A stretch of DNA of 58,189 nucleotides from Comamonas testosteroni. GTDB taxonomy: Bacteria; Pseudomonadota; Gammaproteobacteria; Burkholderiales; Burkholderiaceae_C. Of the stretch, positions 8,788-17,468 are shown in pieces. Numbering within the stretch: the stretch's first letter is position 1; every line of letters starts with the position of its first letter. The notes beneath the pieces are model-generated. The model did no database searches. It saw nothing but the letters and a program-made list of their open reading frames with translations, and was not told the DNA's origin. The DNA lies in NCBI RefSeq assembly GCF_000761245.1, contig NZ_AWOR01000058.1:1-58189 (forward strand), given 5' to 3'. A program made the position numbers and the translations under genes.

Positions 8788-9240
8788 TCAGCGAGCGATG
8801 AACTGCAAACGAGCTTCCCGCGCTGCTGGAGATTCGCGCAGCAATTCGTTAATCACTTCTTCGCGTGTTTTACCGGGACCTGCAGGGGAGGCAAAGTTGG
8901 GGAAGTTGCTTTCTCCATACGACAGGCGGCCGTTTTTCATCGCGTCTGCAGTTTCGGCCCTGACTTGATCACGTGTTTTACCGGGACCTGCAGGGGGGGC
9001 AAAGTTGGGGAAGTTGCTTTCTCCATACGACAGGCGGCCGTTTTTCATCGCATCTGCAGTTTCGGCCCTGACTTGATCACGTGTCGTCTGGCTCACGAAA
9101 TGTTCCGGATGAATAGTCACACCTTGCTCGTTATTGGCTGGGTGTTCGTGGGCTGCCGAAGCCATCCCCGGCATGGCTAGTACAGCTACTGCTGCTGCGG
9201 TTGCAAATACGGACGCGATGGAGAGAGGACGTCGAGACAT
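8788..9240 (-). CDS. DUF4148 secreted protein with an exact internal tandem duplication
   Basis: A 150-aa exported protein of unknown function. It has a signal peptide (SIASVFATAAAVAVLAMPGMASA, then AHEHPAN). Two consecutive 36-residue units follow, each beginning TRDQVRAETADAMKNGRLSY and ending in PAGPGK, then a degenerate third (TREEVINELLRES). DUF4148 proteins in Burkholderiales typically show one TRAQVRAE-type motif followed by a Tyr-Pro stretch. GGAG lies about 7 nt before the ATG. The duplication is nearly identical at DNA level (see the repeat entry), so it is recent. It is monocistronic and transcribed toward the BamE-like gene. Confidence 0.85.
   Translation of the reverse strand: MSRRPLSIASVFATAAAVAVLAMPGMASAAHEHPANNEQGVTIHPEHFVSQTTRDQVRAETADAMKNGRLSYGESNFPNFAPPAGPGKTRDQVRAETADAMKNGRLSYGESNFPNFASPAGPGKTREEVINELLRESPAAREARLQFIAR
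8864..9079 (-). repeat. Two tandem 108-bp coding repeats inside the DUF4148 gene
   Basis: Copies at 8864-8971 and 8972-9079 have a period of exactly 108 bp (36 codons). They differ at only a few bases, for example GGGGAGGC against GGGGGGGC and ATCGCGTCTG against ATCGCATCTG. Being in frame, the array can expand or contract without breaking the gene. Confidence 0.95.
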
Positions 9241-9466
9241 GGTGGCAGCTCCTAAGAAAGTCAGTGAAACACAATCTCCCAGGCCTTGAGAAAGGTAAGG
9301 AGGAGATGTGTGGATCTTAGAAATCCGACCCCAACAGAAGCGGGACAGCGAGGTGACATTGTTGTCAGCTTCTTCTTTTGCCGACCTGGACTGTCCTTTA
9401 GGCAGGTAGGCATGTCCGGTCCATCTTGGTGAACGAGCCCCGCATGGGGGACTGTCGCCTCTTTTG

Positions 9467-9503
9467 AAAAGCGGGTGCAGGTCACCAGGCTACCCGCACC
9501 CGC
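9467..9503 (-). terminator. Intrinsic terminator of the porin gene
   Basis: Read on the minus strand after the porin stop: an 8-bp stem GCGGGTGC / GCACCCGC (9496-9503 with 9471-9478) followed at once by TTTT (9467-9470). It lies 17 bases beyond the stop codon. Confidence 0.75.
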
Positions 9504-9519
9504 GGTATCGGCACCGGTT

Positions 9520-10614
9520 TTAGAACGTATGGCGCAAGCCTATGCCAAAGCCAGTCTGGTTGACGCCAGGCAGCGGTGTTCCACCAGCTTGAGCGCTACT
9601 TGCTCCAAAGGCAGCATTGCCGCTGTTTTTCATATAACCCAGCGATGCATAGGCCGCAGTGCGCTTGGACAGGTTGTAAGTACCGCGCAGTACCAGCAGC
9701 TGACCCTTGTCCACGTTGTCCTTGTACTTGAGCTGGTTGTACTGGGCGTCCACGGTCCATTGACCAAGGGGGTAGGTCACGCCCACAAACCACAGGTCGT
9801 TGCGCGGCGATGCGATATAGCCGTCATTCTTGCGACGCATATAGCCACCACCAATCTTTGCGCCACCAAGCTTCACATAGCCGTTGAGCATGGTGCGCTT
9901 GTCGATTTTGTCGCTGCTGCTCAGCCCCGCGAAAGCACCGGGGCCGCCGCGCAACTCGTCATGCGCCAGAGCTGCCCCCCATGCCGCTGTGTCGTACTTG
10001 AGCATGGCCGACCACTCGCGACAGGTCTTGGAGTCGGTGCTGCTTTCTCCCGCGCAGTTGGTTCCGCCGGGGCTGGGGCCCGCATTGACGGCGTCGCGAC
10101 CAAAGCTATAGGTTGCGCCGATCGTCAGGCCCGAGAACGTGCCTTTGTAGGAGATCGCATTGTCGGCACGTGCATTGGGAAAGTAGTTGTCCAGACTGGC
10201 CATGCTGTGCAGGCTCGGACCGATCACGTCAGCGTCGAGTACGGACCAGAACAACATGGTGTACTGACGGCCCAGCCCCAGCGACCCCCAGGGGCCATTG
10301 AGGCTTACGAAGGACTGGCGGCCGAAGCCGCGACCGCCCTGGTTGAGAGCTCCGCTGTCGGGGCCGATGCCCATCTCCAGCGTGAAGGATGCGCTCAATC
10401 CTCCTCCCAGATCCTCGCGGCCGCGAAAGCCCAGGCGTGATGGAACGCTGCCCGAGAGATTGGGCATGCGCGTCAAGGTGGCGCTGCTTGCGCCCACATG
10501 GTTCATGGTCTCCACGGCCGTGTCCATGATGCCGTAGATCTGCACCGACGATTGTGCATGGGCAAAACCTCCCACCCCTAGTAGCGCAACAGCGCCTGCT
10601 ATTTTTTTCAGCAT
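9520..10614 (-). CDS. Gram-negative porin (Burkholderia/Bordetella OmpC-like family)
   Basis: A 364-aa outer membrane general diffusion porin. The signal peptide MLKKIAGAVALLGVGGFAHA is followed by QSSVQIYGIMDTAVETM, the typical first strand of betaproteobacterial porins. Further hallmarks are SRLGFRGREDLGGGLSASFTLE, FGRQSFVSLNGPWGSLGLGRQYT, and a C-terminal strand GFGIGLRHTF ending in Phe for BAM recognition. GGAGACATTC lies just upstream of the ATG. It is a single gene with its own terminator. It may serve uptake of acids used by the neighbouring catabolic cluster, but that rests on proximity only. Confidence 0.92.
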   Translation of the reverse strand: MLKKIAGAVALLGVGGFAHAQSSVQIYGIMDTAVETMNHVGASSATLTRMPNLSGSVPSRLGFRGREDLGGGLSASFTLEMGIGPDSGALNQGGRGFGRQSFVSLNGPWGSLGLGRQYTMLFWSVLDADVIGPSLHSMASLDNYFPNARADNAISYKGTFSGLTIGATYSFGRDAVNAGPSPGGTNCAGESSTDSKTCREWSAMLKYDTAAWGAALAHDELRGGPGAFAGLSSSDKIDKRTMLNGYVKLGGAKIGGGYMRRKNDGYIASPRNDLWFVGVTYPLGQWTVDAQYNQLKYKDNVDKGQLLVLRGTYNLSKRTAAYASLGYMKNSGNAAFGASSAQAGGTPLPGVNQTGFGIGLRHTF

Positions 10615-10717
10615 GAATGTCTCCAGTTTCTAATTTCGTTTAGTTATTTGCATGCGTGGCTTGATACGATTGGTTTTTGGGTCTTAAGCCTCCTTCCGGG
10701 TCTATGGAGAAAAGCGC

Positions 10718-11521
10718 TTACTTCTGCAGCGACCGGAGCCATTCCCGGCATTCGGACGCAGCCGCCACAGGCCACTCCACACAGATCGTCTTGTCCAGCT
10801 GACGTACCTCTACGCGTATGAGCTGGCCGGAGTTGCGCGTGTTGCGGGCAGCGCCGAAGATGCGCGCCCACCAACCGGCATCAGGGCTGGCGTCCTCGGT
10901 GCTCGCCGTGATCGCCGTATCCATGGAGTCTCGCGGCACCGGGCCGGGAGCCGGGGCTGGCGCAGGATCGGGCGAAGGAACAGGAGCCACTTCTGGCCGG
11001 GTGACGGCCTGCCTGGCCACTGAAGGCGCAACCGGCGTCAGCGAAGGTGCACCGGGCGCATCGAGAGCCTGGCCACCGGCCTCTATGCGCGCCGCCAGAT
11101 TGCTGCCGAACTCCTCCCACAGGCGATCGGCCTTGGTCTTCATGACCGACAGGCCAAAGGCGCCCAGGCGGCCCAGCACATCCACCTGGACCTTGATGCG
11201 CAAATCCGTGCCGCCGTTGGCAGCGGGCGTCAGAAACACTTCGCTGGTCTGCTTGAGCGAACTGGCCACCGAGGCATCCTCGCCGGTGCCTTCCACGCGC
11301 ATGTATTCCGGTGCGTTCTGCTCGACGATCTTGGTCTTGAGCTTGAACTTGGCGCTGATGAAGGAAATCTTCTGGTGCATCTCCGCCACGTATTCCGTGG
11401 GGCTGATGACATCGATGGACTTCATCCCGGGCACGGCGCCGGCCATGATCAGGGGATTGAGGAGCAGATCCCAGACCTGCTGGGGAGGGGCCGAAACGGT
11501 CAGTTTTTTCTCAATTTCCAT
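10718..11521 (-). CDS. CoxG-like (SRPBCC) protein of a molybdenum hydroxylase operon, with C-terminal extension
   Basis: A 267-aa protein. The N-terminal ~150 residues are a CoxG/SRPBCC domain (MEIEKKLTVSAPPQQVWDLL, then GAVPGMKSIDV and DLRIKVQVDVLGRLGAFGLSVM). In CO dehydrogenase clusters, CoxG is linked to membrane placement and maturation of the enzyme. The start at 11521 is chosen because AGGAG precedes it; the frame is open to 11542. Oddity: a Pro/Ala-rich linker (about residues 165-205) leads to a short extra C-terminal module ending LDKTICVEWPVAAASECREWL, unlike the usual CoxG C-terminus. It overlaps the 2Fe-2S subunit gene end by 11 nt. Confidence 0.82.
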   Translation of the reverse strand: MEIEKKLTVSAPPQQVWDLLLNPLIMAGAVPGMKSIDVISPTEYVAEMHQKISFISAKFKLKTKIVEQNAPEYMRVEGTGEDASVASSLKQTSEVFLTPAANGGTDLRIKVQVDVLGRLGAFGLSVMKTKADRLWEEFGSNLAARIEAGGQALDAPGAPSLTPVAPSVARQAVTRPEVAPVPSPDPAPAPAPGPVPRDSMDTAITASTEDASPDAGWWARIFGAARNTRNSGQLIRVEVRQLDKTICVEWPVAAASECREWLRSLQK

Positions 11522-11990
11522 GATGCATCTCCTGTGCTGCATGCAGCACGGATTCCACGATTTGGGTGTAGCCGGTGCAGCGGCAGAGGTTGCCGCTGAG
11601 GCCGTGGCGCACTTCCTCGCAGCTGGGCTGGGGCGTGTTCTTGAGCAGGTCGCAGGAGGCCATGATGAAACCCGGCGTGCAGTAGCCGCACTGCAGCCCG
11701 CCGCACTGCATGAAGTTCTTCTGCAAGGGATGCAGCTCGTCCCCTGCGGCCAGCCCTTCGATGGTGGTGATGCTGCGTCCGTGGACCTGCACGGCCAGCA
11801 TCAGACAGGATTTGATGACCTCGCCATCCAGCAACACCGAACAGGCGCCGCAGGTGCCGGTTTCGCATCCCCGCTTGGTGCCTGTCAGATGCAGGTCGTC
11901 CCGCAAAAAGTCCGATAACAGCCGCCGTGACGTCAGCTCGACGCTATGTTGCTCGCCGTTGATCTGGCATTCGATGCGATGCGTGCTCAT
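11511..11990 (-). CDS. Molybdenum hydroxylase small subunit, two [2Fe-2S] clusters (CoxS/XdhA-like)
   Basis: A 159-aa electron-transfer subunit of a xanthine-dehydrogenase-family hydroxylase. The N-terminal plant-type ferredoxin motif CETGTCGACSVLLDG carries the first cluster. The C-terminal helical domain carries the second, with CGGLQCGYCTPGFIM and GNLCRCTGY. The usual length is about 160 residues, so the gene is complete. It overlaps the FAD subunit gene by 4 nt and the CoxG-like gene by 11 nt, all on the minus strand, indicating an operon coxL-coxM-coxS-coxG in transcription order. Confidence 0.93.
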   Translation of the reverse strand: MSTHRIECQINGEQHSVELTSRRLLSDFLRDDLHLTGTKRGCETGTCGACSVLLDGEVIKSCLMLAVQVHGRSITTIEGLAAGDELHPLQKNFMQCGGLQCGYCTPGFIMASCDLLKNTPQPSCEEVRHGLSGNLCRCTGYTQIVESVLHAAQEMHHGN

Positions 11991-12868
11991 GCGGTAACTC
12001 CTTCATTGATATCGATTCCGAACAGCGTGGCCACTGTGCGGCGGGTCACCGTGCGCACCATTTCTCGGCGGAACTCGCTGCTGCCCCGCAGGTCAGAGAC
12101 CGGTTGGATGTCCTCGGCCACGATGCTTGCGACCTCTGAAGCGAGCTGTGCATTCACGGTCTTGCCGCGCAAACAGTCTTCGGCACGGCGCAGCCTGGTG
12201 GGAATGGGCGTGGATGCCCCAACGGCCAGACGTGCCTGGTGACATATCTGCCCTTCTCTTTGCACGACCAGGGCCACGCTGACCAGGGGACGGTGCTCTG
12301 CTGCCGTGCGCAGAAAGCGCGTGTATTCCCCCTGGGTGCCGGGCGCCTGCAGCGGCACCTGGATTTCCAGAAGCAGCTCATCGGGCTCCATGGCAGTGGT
12401 GTAGTAGTCGACCAGGAACTCTTCCATCGACAGCACGCGTTCTCCGCGTGTGCTGCCCAGAACGACCGAGGCGTCGAGGGCCATCAGACAGCCGGGCGGG
12501 TCCGTGGATGGGTCGGCATAACAGAGATTGCCGCCAATCGTGCCCTGGTTGCGCACCTGCGGATTGGCCACTTGGGCGGCCATCCGGGCTAGCACCGGTG
12601 CATGCGCTTTCACAATCTCGGAGCGAGCCACATCGATATGGCGGCTCATGGCCCCGATACGCAGACCTTGGCGCGGATCAACATCGATGCCATGCAGCCG
12701 GGGCAGCCCTGCCACCGAGATCAGGTGCGTGGGCGCAAGCATGCGTTGGCGCATGGCCAGCATCAGCGCCGATCCGCCCGCGATGATGCGTGCATCGTCG
12801 CCGTACTCGGCCAGCATCTGGCTGGCCTCCGCTACCGAGCGGGGCTCGGAAAAATCAAATTCACGCAT
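11987..12868 (-). CDS. Molybdenum hydroxylase FAD-binding medium subunit (CoxM-like)
   Basis: A 293-aa FAD subunit that passes electrons from the iron-sulfur subunit to an acceptor. FAD motifs are visible: IIAGGSALMLAMRQRM near residue 34 and NQGTIGGNLCYADPSTDPPG near residue 105. The C-terminal CO_deh_flav_C region (about residues 170-280) is present. The start ATG overlaps the end of the large-subunit gene by 8 nt, and the stop overlaps the small-subunit start (ATGA). The substrate cannot be told from this subunit. Confidence 0.93.
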   Translation of the reverse strand: MREFDFSEPRSVAEASQMLAEYGDDARIIAGGSALMLAMRQRMLAPTHLISVAGLPRLHGIDVDPRQGLRIGAMSRHIDVARSEIVKAHAPVLARMAAQVANPQVRNQGTIGGNLCYADPSTDPPGCLMALDASVVLGSTRGERVLSMEEFLVDYYTTAMEPDELLLEIQVPLQAPGTQGEYTRFLRTAAEHRPLVSVALVVQREGQICHQARLAVGASTPIPTRLRRAEDCLRGKTVNAQLASEVASIVAEDIQPVSDLRGSSEFRREMVRTVTRRTVATLFGIDINEGVTA

Positions 12869-15164
12869 GGCTTGCTCCTTGCTGCTTGTCGCGCCATGCA
12901 GCCAGCACTTTTTCCGGGGTAATGGGCAGATCGGTGATGCGCACGCCTATCGCGTCGTAGACGGCGTTGGCTATGGCTGGTGCGCCTGGCAGGATGGCGG
13001 TCTCGCTGGCCCCCTTTGCGCCATAGGGGCCGTTGGGATCGTTGGATTCCACAAGGCCGCCACGCAGCATGGGAACCGCATCGGCGGTGGCCATGTTGTA
13101 GTCCGCGAAATTGCCGTTTGCCAGGCGCCCGCCCTCGTAGTGCAACTGCTCATACAGCGTCCAGCCGATGGCCTGAACGGTGGCGCCATTGGTCTGGCCG
13201 TGAATTGCAATGGGGTTGAGCGCCTTGCCGCAGTCATCGGCGACATAGCTGTCGATGATGCTGACCTGGCCGGTCTCGATATCCACCTCGACTTCGACGG
13301 CCTGGGCGGCGTAGGAGTAAGCAGCGGCAATATTGCCGTAGAGCTTGTCGTCATGCATGACGGTCTTGGGGTCCCAGGTCCCGGTGACCTGGATGCCACC
13401 TCCGCCATGGCGCCAGATATGCTGGCGTGCCAGTTCGGCCACGGTGCTGCGGCGTTCAGGCTCCGCGCTCACATAGACGGCGCCGCCTTTGAGCGTCAGC
13501 GCATCGAGCGGCGTATCAAGGCGCTCGGCAGCCAGGCTCAGCAACTCTTGTCGCGCCTTGCGCGCGGCGATGATGGCCGCATTGCCTCCCGACATGGTGA
13601 CGCGTGAAGCCAGAGTGCCCACGGCCACCGGCGAGACATCGGTATCGGGCGCAAGCACTTGAATATCGGCCAGAGGCAGGTCCAGTTCATGGGCCACGAT
13701 CTGGCTGAGCATGGTGCTCGCCCCCTGGCCCATATCGCATTCACCGCTGATGAGGAAGACGCGACCGTCTTCGTTGATCTTGATGACCAACGTCGATCCA
13801 TCCCAGTTGCCTATGGTGCGGTTGCCGCTCACATGCATGGCCGCCGCCATGCCCACGCCGCGACGCTTGATGCCACTGACCTTGGCGCATTGGCGTTTGT
13901 GGGTCCAACCTATAGCCTCGGTTGCCATGTCTATGCATTCCCGAAGCCCGGTGCTGCCGATATGCCAGCCGTGAATCGAGACATCACCGGCCTTGAGCGC
14001 GTTGATCTTGTGCACCTGCACCGGGTCCAGGCCCAGTTTCTCCGCCATGGTGTGGATATGGCTGTTGAGCGCAAACTGCATCTGGGTTCCGCCAAAGCCC
14101 CGGAAAGCACCGCGTGGCGGATTGTTGGTGTAGTACAGCGTCGCTTCCGAACGCACATTCGGATTGCTGTGCATGTTGTCGCTGCGCATGGCACTGACGT
14201 GCATCACATCACCGGCAAGGCCTGCATATGCACCGCATTCGGCAATGATGCGAACCTGCTTGGCGACAATGCTGCCGTCCTTGAGCATGCCCAGCTTGAG
14301 GGTGATGCGCTCGGGCACGCTGGCGCATGCGGCCTGGAAGTCCTCCAGGCGGTTGTTGACCAGTCGCACCGGACGCCGGGTATGCAAGGCGAGCAGGCCG
14401 GCAAGCAACTGGTTGTCGTCCTCTACGATCTTGCCGCCGAAGCCGCCACCGGTCGCCGCCTGCACCACGCGCACGCGGGAAATGGGCAGACCGAGGGTCA
14501 TGGCCACCTGCATGCGCACCAGATTCACTGCCTGGGTTGAGGTGTAGAGCACAAGCCGGCCATCGGGGTCCAGCGAGGCCACAGTGGCCATGGGCTCCAT
14601 ATAGCCGGGGTACTGAGAATGCGTGGTGTAGGTGGCTTCGTGGATCAGATCCGCGACGGCAAAGCCTGCATCCACATCCCCGCGCTCGAACTGGATATGG
14701 TGGCCCACATTGTTGCGCCCTGGATGGATGCCGAAGGCTTCCTCATCCATGGCTTCCTCGGGCGTCAGAATGGCGGGTAGTTCTTCATACTCCACCCGGA
14801 TTAGATCCAGCGCGTCGCGTGCGATCTCATCGGAAACAGCGGCCACCGCGGCTACCTCTTCGCCGCAATAACGCACCACGCCTTTGGCCAGAACGGCGCG
14901 TTCCTTGTGATGCGCCCCCCAAAGATTGGCGGGAGCATCCTCGCCGGTCAGAACCGCCTTGACGCCAGGCAGCGCGCGCGCCTCGGTGGTGTCTATGCGA
15001 GCGATGCGCGCATGCGGGTAAGGGCTGCGCAGAACCTTGCCGTGCAGCATGCCGGCAAGCTTGAGATCTCCTGCGTAGATGGCCCGGCCAAGCACCTTTG
15101 CCTTGGCCGTCACCTGTGGAGTGTCCATGCCCAGCGTGGATTGAGATGAAAGAGCAGATGTCAT
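12861..15164 (-). CDS. Molybdenum hydroxylase large subunit, molybdopterin-binding (CoxL/HcrA-like)
   Basis: A 767-aa catalytic subunit. Ald_Xan_dh_C starts at about residue 20 (TAKAKVLGRAIYAGDLKLAGML). Molybdopterin motifs include GGGFGGKI, the active loop PPRGAFRGFGGTQMQFALNS and the C-terminal GPYGAKGASETAILPGAPAI with the catalytic Glu. The active loop lacks the AYRCSFR signature of true CO dehydrogenase (form I) and looks more like aromatic or N-heterocycle hydroxylases such as 4-hydroxybenzoyl-CoA reductase or nicotinate dehydrogenase; that assignment is inference. The start at 15164 is chosen over the longer frame (15206) because MTSALS begins the conserved region and GCGAGG precedes it. 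It is the first gene of the enzyme operon, 115 nt after the Bug receptor gene. Confidence 0.9.
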   Translation of the reverse strand: MTSALSSQSTLGMDTPQVTAKAKVLGRAIYAGDLKLAGMLHGKVLRSPYPHARIARIDTTEARALPGVKAVLTGEDAPANLWGAHHKERAVLAKGVVRYCGEEVAAVAAVSDEIARDALDLIRVEYEELPAILTPEEAMDEEAFGIHPGRNNVGHHIQFERGDVDAGFAVADLIHEATYTTHSQYPGYMEPMATVASLDPDGRLVLYTSTQAVNLVRMQVAMTLGLPISRVRVVQAATGGGFGGKIVEDDNQLLAGLLALHTRRPVRLVNNRLEDFQAACASVPERITLKLGMLKDGSIVAKQVRIIAECGAYAGLAGDVMHVSAMRSDNMHSNPNVRSEATLYYTNNPPRGAFRGFGGTQMQFALNSHIHTMAEKLGLDPVQVHKINALKAGDVSIHGWHIGSTGLRECIDMATEAIGWTHKRQCAKVSGIKRRGVGMAAAMHVSGNRTIGNWDGSTLVIKINEDGRVFLISGECDMGQGASTMLSQIVAHELDLPLADIQVLAPDTDVSPVAVGTLASRVTMSGGNAAIIAARKARQELLSLAAERLDTPLDALTLKGGAVYVSAEPERRSTVAELARQHIWRHGGGGIQVTGTWDPKTVMHDDKLYGNIAAAYSYAAQAVEVEVDIETGQVSIIDSYVADDCGKALNPIAIHGQTNGATVQAIGWTLYEQLHYEGGRLANGNFADYNMATADAVPMLRGGLVESNDPNGPYGAKGASETAILPGAPAIANAVYDAIGVRITDLPITPEKVLAAWRDKQQGASHA

Positions 15165-15279
15165 ATCCGTACCTCGCGGCAGAAGGCCCGGGTCGCTGTG
15201 GACCACGGGCTTGTGCCGCGTCAGTCATATAGAGGTCAGTTCGAATCGCCCAGGCCTGCGCCTGCGCGATTCATCGGTT

Positions 15280-16263
15280 TCACTCGGCCACGATGCCGAG
15301 TTCCTTGATGGCCTTGCCCATCACCATGTACTCGCGCTGATTGAGATCGCTGAGCACCTTGGGAGAGCCGCCGGCTGGCAGGGCTCCGAAGACGGCGAGC
15401 TTTTCCACGACTTCGGGCTCTCGCAAAATGGCATTGAGGTGCTCGTTGAGCAGATTGATCACCGCTGCCGGAGTCTTTTTCGGCGCAAAGAAGCCGTTCC
15501 AGGCGCTGACCACCACATCTTTGTAGCCCAGCTCGGTCAATGTCGGCACCGCAGGTGCAAGCGATGAGCGCCTGGTATCGCCGATGGCCAGCGCCACCAG
15601 CTTGCCGGAGTCCAGATACTGGCGCACAGGCCCGAAAGTGACCCAGGCAGTATCGACATGTCCGGCCACGACATCGGTCACCGAGGGGCCGACGCCGCGG
15701 TATGGAACATGGGACAGCTTGACGCCAGCGGCCTTGTTCAGCCATTCGCCGGCGATGTGCATGGGCGAGCCGGCGCCCGGACTGGCATAGGAGACGGAGG
15801 CTCCACCCTTGGCTCTGGCAATCAGTTCGGGCAGGTTTTTGACGCCCAGCTTGGGGCTCGTGACCAGCACCAGGGGCTGGGTGGCGGTGTTGATGATGGC
15901 TTCGTAACCGTTGAGTACGTCGTAGGCTGCAGCGCCCGATAGCTTCATGACCAGGGGGGCGGTGGTGAAGGGGTTGGGAGTGAACAGCAAGGTGTAGCCA
16001 TCGGAGCGTGCACGCCCCACCATGCCGTTGCCTATCGCCCCGCCAGCACCCGGGCGGTTGTCGATCAGCACTGTCTGCTTGAGTCTGTGACTGAGCTTGT
16101 CGGCAAAGAGGCGGGCGATTGCATCGGTATCCCCGCCTGGAGGGTAGGACACGATCACCGTGATGGGCTTGCTGGGATAACTTTCTTCGGCAAGCACCGG
16201 CTGCGCAAGCAGCGTGCCGCAGGCAAGAGCGGTAAAGCAAAACTGGCGTCTATCAACTGACAT
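15280..16263 (-). CDS. Bug-family periplasmic solute receptor (tripartite tricarboxylate transporter type)
   Basis: A 327-aa extracytoplasmic binding protein. The N-terminus MSVDRRQFCFTALACGTLLA is a Tat-like signal (DRRQF). The mature protein has the Bug hallmarks SYPSKPITVIVSYPPGGDTDAIAR, VLIDNRPGAGGAIGN and GYTLLFTPNPF. The start at 16263 is set by AAGGAGAGGCGACC directly upstream; the frame is open further. No membrane components are adjacent, which is common for the many orphan Bug receptors of Comamonadaceae. Being first in line before the molybdenum hydroxylase, it probably binds that pathway's substrate. Confidence 0.9.
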   Translation of the reverse strand: MSVDRRQFCFTALACGTLLAQPVLAEESYPSKPITVIVSYPPGGDTDAIARLFADKLSHRLKQTVLIDNRPGAGGAIGNGMVGRARSDGYTLLFTPNPFTTAPLVMKLSGAAAYDVLNGYEAIINTATQPLVLVTSPKLGVKNLPELIARAKGGASVSYASPGAGSPMHIAGEWLNKAAGVKLSHVPYRGVGPSVTDVVAGHVDTAWVTFGPVRQYLDSGKLVALAIGDTRRSSLAPAVPTLTELGYKDVVVSAWNGFFAPKKTPAAVINLLNEHLNAILREPEVVEKLAVFGALPAGGSPKVLSDLNQREYMVMGKAIKELGIVAE

Positions 16264-16312
16264 GGTCGCCTCTCCTTGGGCCGTGGGTATAAATCTTGTG
16301 TGCAATCTCAAT

Positions 16313-16330
16313 TGTTTCATTAATGAAACA
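16313..16330. promoter_or_regulatory. Likely MarR operator, 18-bp perfect palindrome
   Basis: TGTTTCATTAATGAAACA is perfectly self-complementary over 18 bases and lies between the divergent Bug-hydroxylase operon (start 16263) and the marR-type gene (start 16443). Extra copies of the arm sequence GAAACAAT occur at 16344-16351 and 16430-16437. Size and symmetry fit a MarR dimer site; binding is inferred. Confidence 0.7.
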
Positions 16331-16374
16331 TTGGATCTCAAGAGAAACAATGGAAAGGAGTTATACGCTTGTAG

Positions 16375-16386
16375 TTGATCGATCAA
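16375..16386. promoter_or_regulatory. Second palindrome in the marR divergent promoter region
   Basis: TTGATCGATCAA is a perfect 12-base palindrome, 57 bases before the preferred MarR start. It could be a second operator or part of the promoter. It is unrelated in sequence to the 18-bp site. Confidence 0.35.
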
Positions 16387-16442
16387 ATTGCTGTTTTCAC
16401 TATTGACATCTGATTTTGTTATTTAAAGTGAAACAATGGCGC

Positions 16443-16967
16443 ATGGATAAAAAAACATGCGAAACGCCTTGGTCGCACCTCAATGCGCAGGGCGATGGGC
16501 TGACGGTGGACGACTTCATCACCACCTTGATGAGCCAGGTGGGAAATGCTCTGCGGCGCACGATTACCGTGCCCTACGCCGAGAAACACGATCTGACGGT
16601 CTCGGAGTGGCGCCTGCTGGCCTTGATTGCCCACGCCAGACGGCTGGCCTTCTCGGATCTGGTCATTCAGTCCACCTCGGACAAAGCCTTGGTGAGCCGC
16701 GCTCTCAAGCGGCTGCAAGCCAAAGGCCTGGTGGATCTGCAGGGTGAAGGCAATACGCCGCGCAAGAAGATTTTTTGTCAGGTCACCGAACAGGGCGAGG
16801 CCCTGCATGCGCAGGTCATGCCCTTGGCGCGTGCCAGCCAGGCTGCTGCCATTCGGGCATTGCCTGAAGATGAGCGCAATGCCATGTACAGCGCGCTGAT
16901 GCGCTTGCGTGCACATTGCGAGAAAGCAGGCGCTTTGACCAGCGATGATGAAGCAGGTCTGGAATAG
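16443..16967 (+). CDS. MarR-family transcriptional regulator
   Basis: A 174-aa winged-helix regulator. The wHTH core reads LTVSEWRLLALIAHARRLAFSDL, then TSDKALVSRALKRLQAKGLVDLQ (recognition helix) and the wing NTPRKKIFCQVTEQGE. The ATG at 16443 is preferred over the TTG at 16416 or GTG at 16428, though no strong ribosome site is seen. It is divergent from the Bug receptor-molybdenum hydroxylase operon and separated from it by a palindrome-rich spacer, so it probably controls that operon in response to an aromatic acid or its CoA ester. Confidence 0.88.
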   Translation: MDKKTCETPWSHLNAQGDGLTVDDFITTLMSQVGNALRRTITVPYAEKHDLTVSEWRLLALIAHARRLAFSDLVIQSTSDKALVSRALKRLQAKGLVDLQGEGNTPRKKIFCQVTEQGEALHAQVMPLARASQAAAIRALPEDERNAMYSALMRLRAHCEKAGALTSDDEAGLE

Positions 16968-17468
16968 TTCCTGAGGCCCTGTGTTGGATAGCCGCCTGGA
17001 TGCTGTTGCAACACATATAGACGCACGAAATTCCGCATGCTGCAGGCGGGGTCATCCGCATATTGCATGTGTTTCGCCGGTTGATGCGCCATTTTGAGAA
17101 TGAGGGCCTGGGCCAGCAACCTCCAAAGCCGCTGCCGGCAGTCACAGGCCCACACCTTCTCGCCTGCTTCCGAGGCAGCTCGTCACCGTCCTCGGACATG
17201 TCTTGCAAGTCTGCAGCGCTGGGCAAGATCCGGATCCGCCATGGCAGGATGCACTCTCGCAGGCACCTGTCATCTTGCTCATGGATAGGGGCAGGCCCAT
17301 GCAATGGGCCAAGCAACGCATGGGCGCCTGCCAGCCATGCACCATGGCTTTCCGCCAGATGCCGACAGCGTCACGATGCCCGCTCCAGACCGGACCATAG
17401 GCCCCAGAGGCGCTGCGCAGGGCAACACTGCCAGGGTGTGCTGCCGCTCAGATGGAACAGGCAGCGGG
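16968..17468. other. Convergent intergenic region with hairpin, no supported gene
   Basis: About 500 bases between the ends of the MarR gene (plus) and the monooxygenase gene (minus). An imperfect stem-loop at 17290-17332 (GGCAGGCCCATGC against GCATGGGCGCCTGCC) may act as a bidirectional terminator. Open frames here have no recognisable protein motif and overlap each other on both strands, as expected for non-coding high-GC DNA. Confidence 0.5.
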
